Shown: one piece after another, positions 63,432 through 64,000 of the stretch
Layout of the letters: each line of letters starts with the position of its first letter
Numbering within the stretch: the stretch's first letter is position 1
Assembly: GCA_947631925.1 (NCBI GenBank)
Contig: CANRNE010000005.1
Span: forward strand, 1 to 64,000
DNA: 64,000 bases
DNA from: an uncultured Clostridia bacterium
GTDB taxonomy: Bacteria; Bacillota; Clostridia; Christensenellales; Borkfalkiaceae
Direction of reading: 5' to 3'
The notes under the pieces: model-generated
What the model saw: only the letters and a program-made list of their open reading frames with translations
Databases searched by the model: none
What the model was told of the DNA's origin: nothing
Translations under genes and position numbers: made by a program

Positions 63432-64000
63432 TTATTCGTATTCGTCGATTTGCCGGCCGACCCAGACGTGCGTGGATTCGGGGTTGAAGCGGATGATGAT
63501 TTGCCCGAACTCCTCCTCCTGCCGCACCTGCAGATATTGGTGCTTGAGGAGCTCGAGAAGGGCCTGAAACGTCGTGACAATCTCCGAACGGGTGTAATCC
63601 TTGGTGAAGAGTTCCTCGAAGCGGACCTGCTCCTCGCTGTCAAAGACCTGCAGGATGAAGATAATCTTCTGCTCCACCGTGTACTCGTCGCGGGGAATTT
63701 CGCGGACTTCATCCTCGATGATGGCGCGCTCGCGCTCCACCAACAGGGCGGAAAAGGCAGCAATGAGCCCGTTTAAGGTGAGATTTTCGAGGGAGAACAC
63801 CGTCTTCGTCTCGCCGACGTCCTTATCGGGCTCCTTGAAGTAATACCCTACCGTCTCGAGCTCTTTCAGTTTGGTCATCTCCTCTTTGATGAGGCGATAT
63901 TCCTCGAGGGCGCGGATGAGTTCCGCCTTGTCGTCCTCGATCTCCTGCTCAATCTCGGGGTCTTCCTCGAGGTTGGGAACGAGGGACTGCGCCTTGATTT
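63432..64000 (-). CDS. scpA: Segregation and condensation protein A, C-terminal part (runs off the window edge)
   Basis: 'EEMTKLKELETVGYYFKEPDKDVGET...EQKIIFILQVFDSEEQVRFEELF...TFQALLELLKHQYLQVRQEEEFGQIIIRF'; the frame stays open to position 64000. Confidence 0.88.
   Translation of the reverse strand, partial: IKAQSLVPNLEEDPEIEQEIEDDKAELIRALEEYRLIKEEMTKLKELETVGYYFKEPDKDVGETKTVFSLENLTLNGLIAAFSALLVERERAIIEDEVREIPRDEYTVEQKIIFILQVFDSEEQVRFEELFTKDYTRSEIVTTFQALLELLKHQYLQVRQEEEFGQIIIRFNPESTHVWVGRQIDEYE

Overview
A chromosomal segment with GC-rich coding DNA and AT-rich intergenic DNA. Gene content (spoVG, GerW/YtfJ-like, scpAB, glgBCDAP, an IspH-S1 fusion, a Na+-pumping decarboxylase) suggests a Clostridia-like member of the Bacillota; this is inference only. 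I see no prophage, IS element or CRISPR array. Main contents: tRNA-Ser followed by a 198-bp tandem array carrying copies of the tRNA 3' end; three large surface proteins (Ig-like lipoprotein, domain-permuted membrane GH3, Cys/His-repeat plus LRR lipoprotein); groESL; housekeeping genes (dCMP deaminase, ppiase, purB, dinB, polA, coaE, rnhA, surE, murC, htpG, csp, spoVG); a TIR-methyltransferase fusion next to a TtcA-like gene; a Na+-pumping decarboxylase operon; an AroH-Cmk fusion followed by plsC and IspH-S1; a complete glycogen operon; a XerS-like recombinase; hflX; lexA; rluB, dacF, ytfJ, scpB and scpA on the minus strand. Most interesting signals: (1) the TIR-SAM methyltransferase fusion; (2) a dif-like 11+6+11 palindrome directly upstream of the single Xer-type recombinase, where gene orientation switches from + to -; (3) a family of short palindromes with a CGTGA loop, always just 3' of a gene and always sense-oriented; (4) a mosaic of dispersed repeats flanking groESL; (5) the tRNA-Ser tandem array; (6) the AroH-Cmk fusion; (7) a putative CxxC surface module shared by the large exported proteins. 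No homology searches or folding programs were run. Family assignments come from reading the translations.
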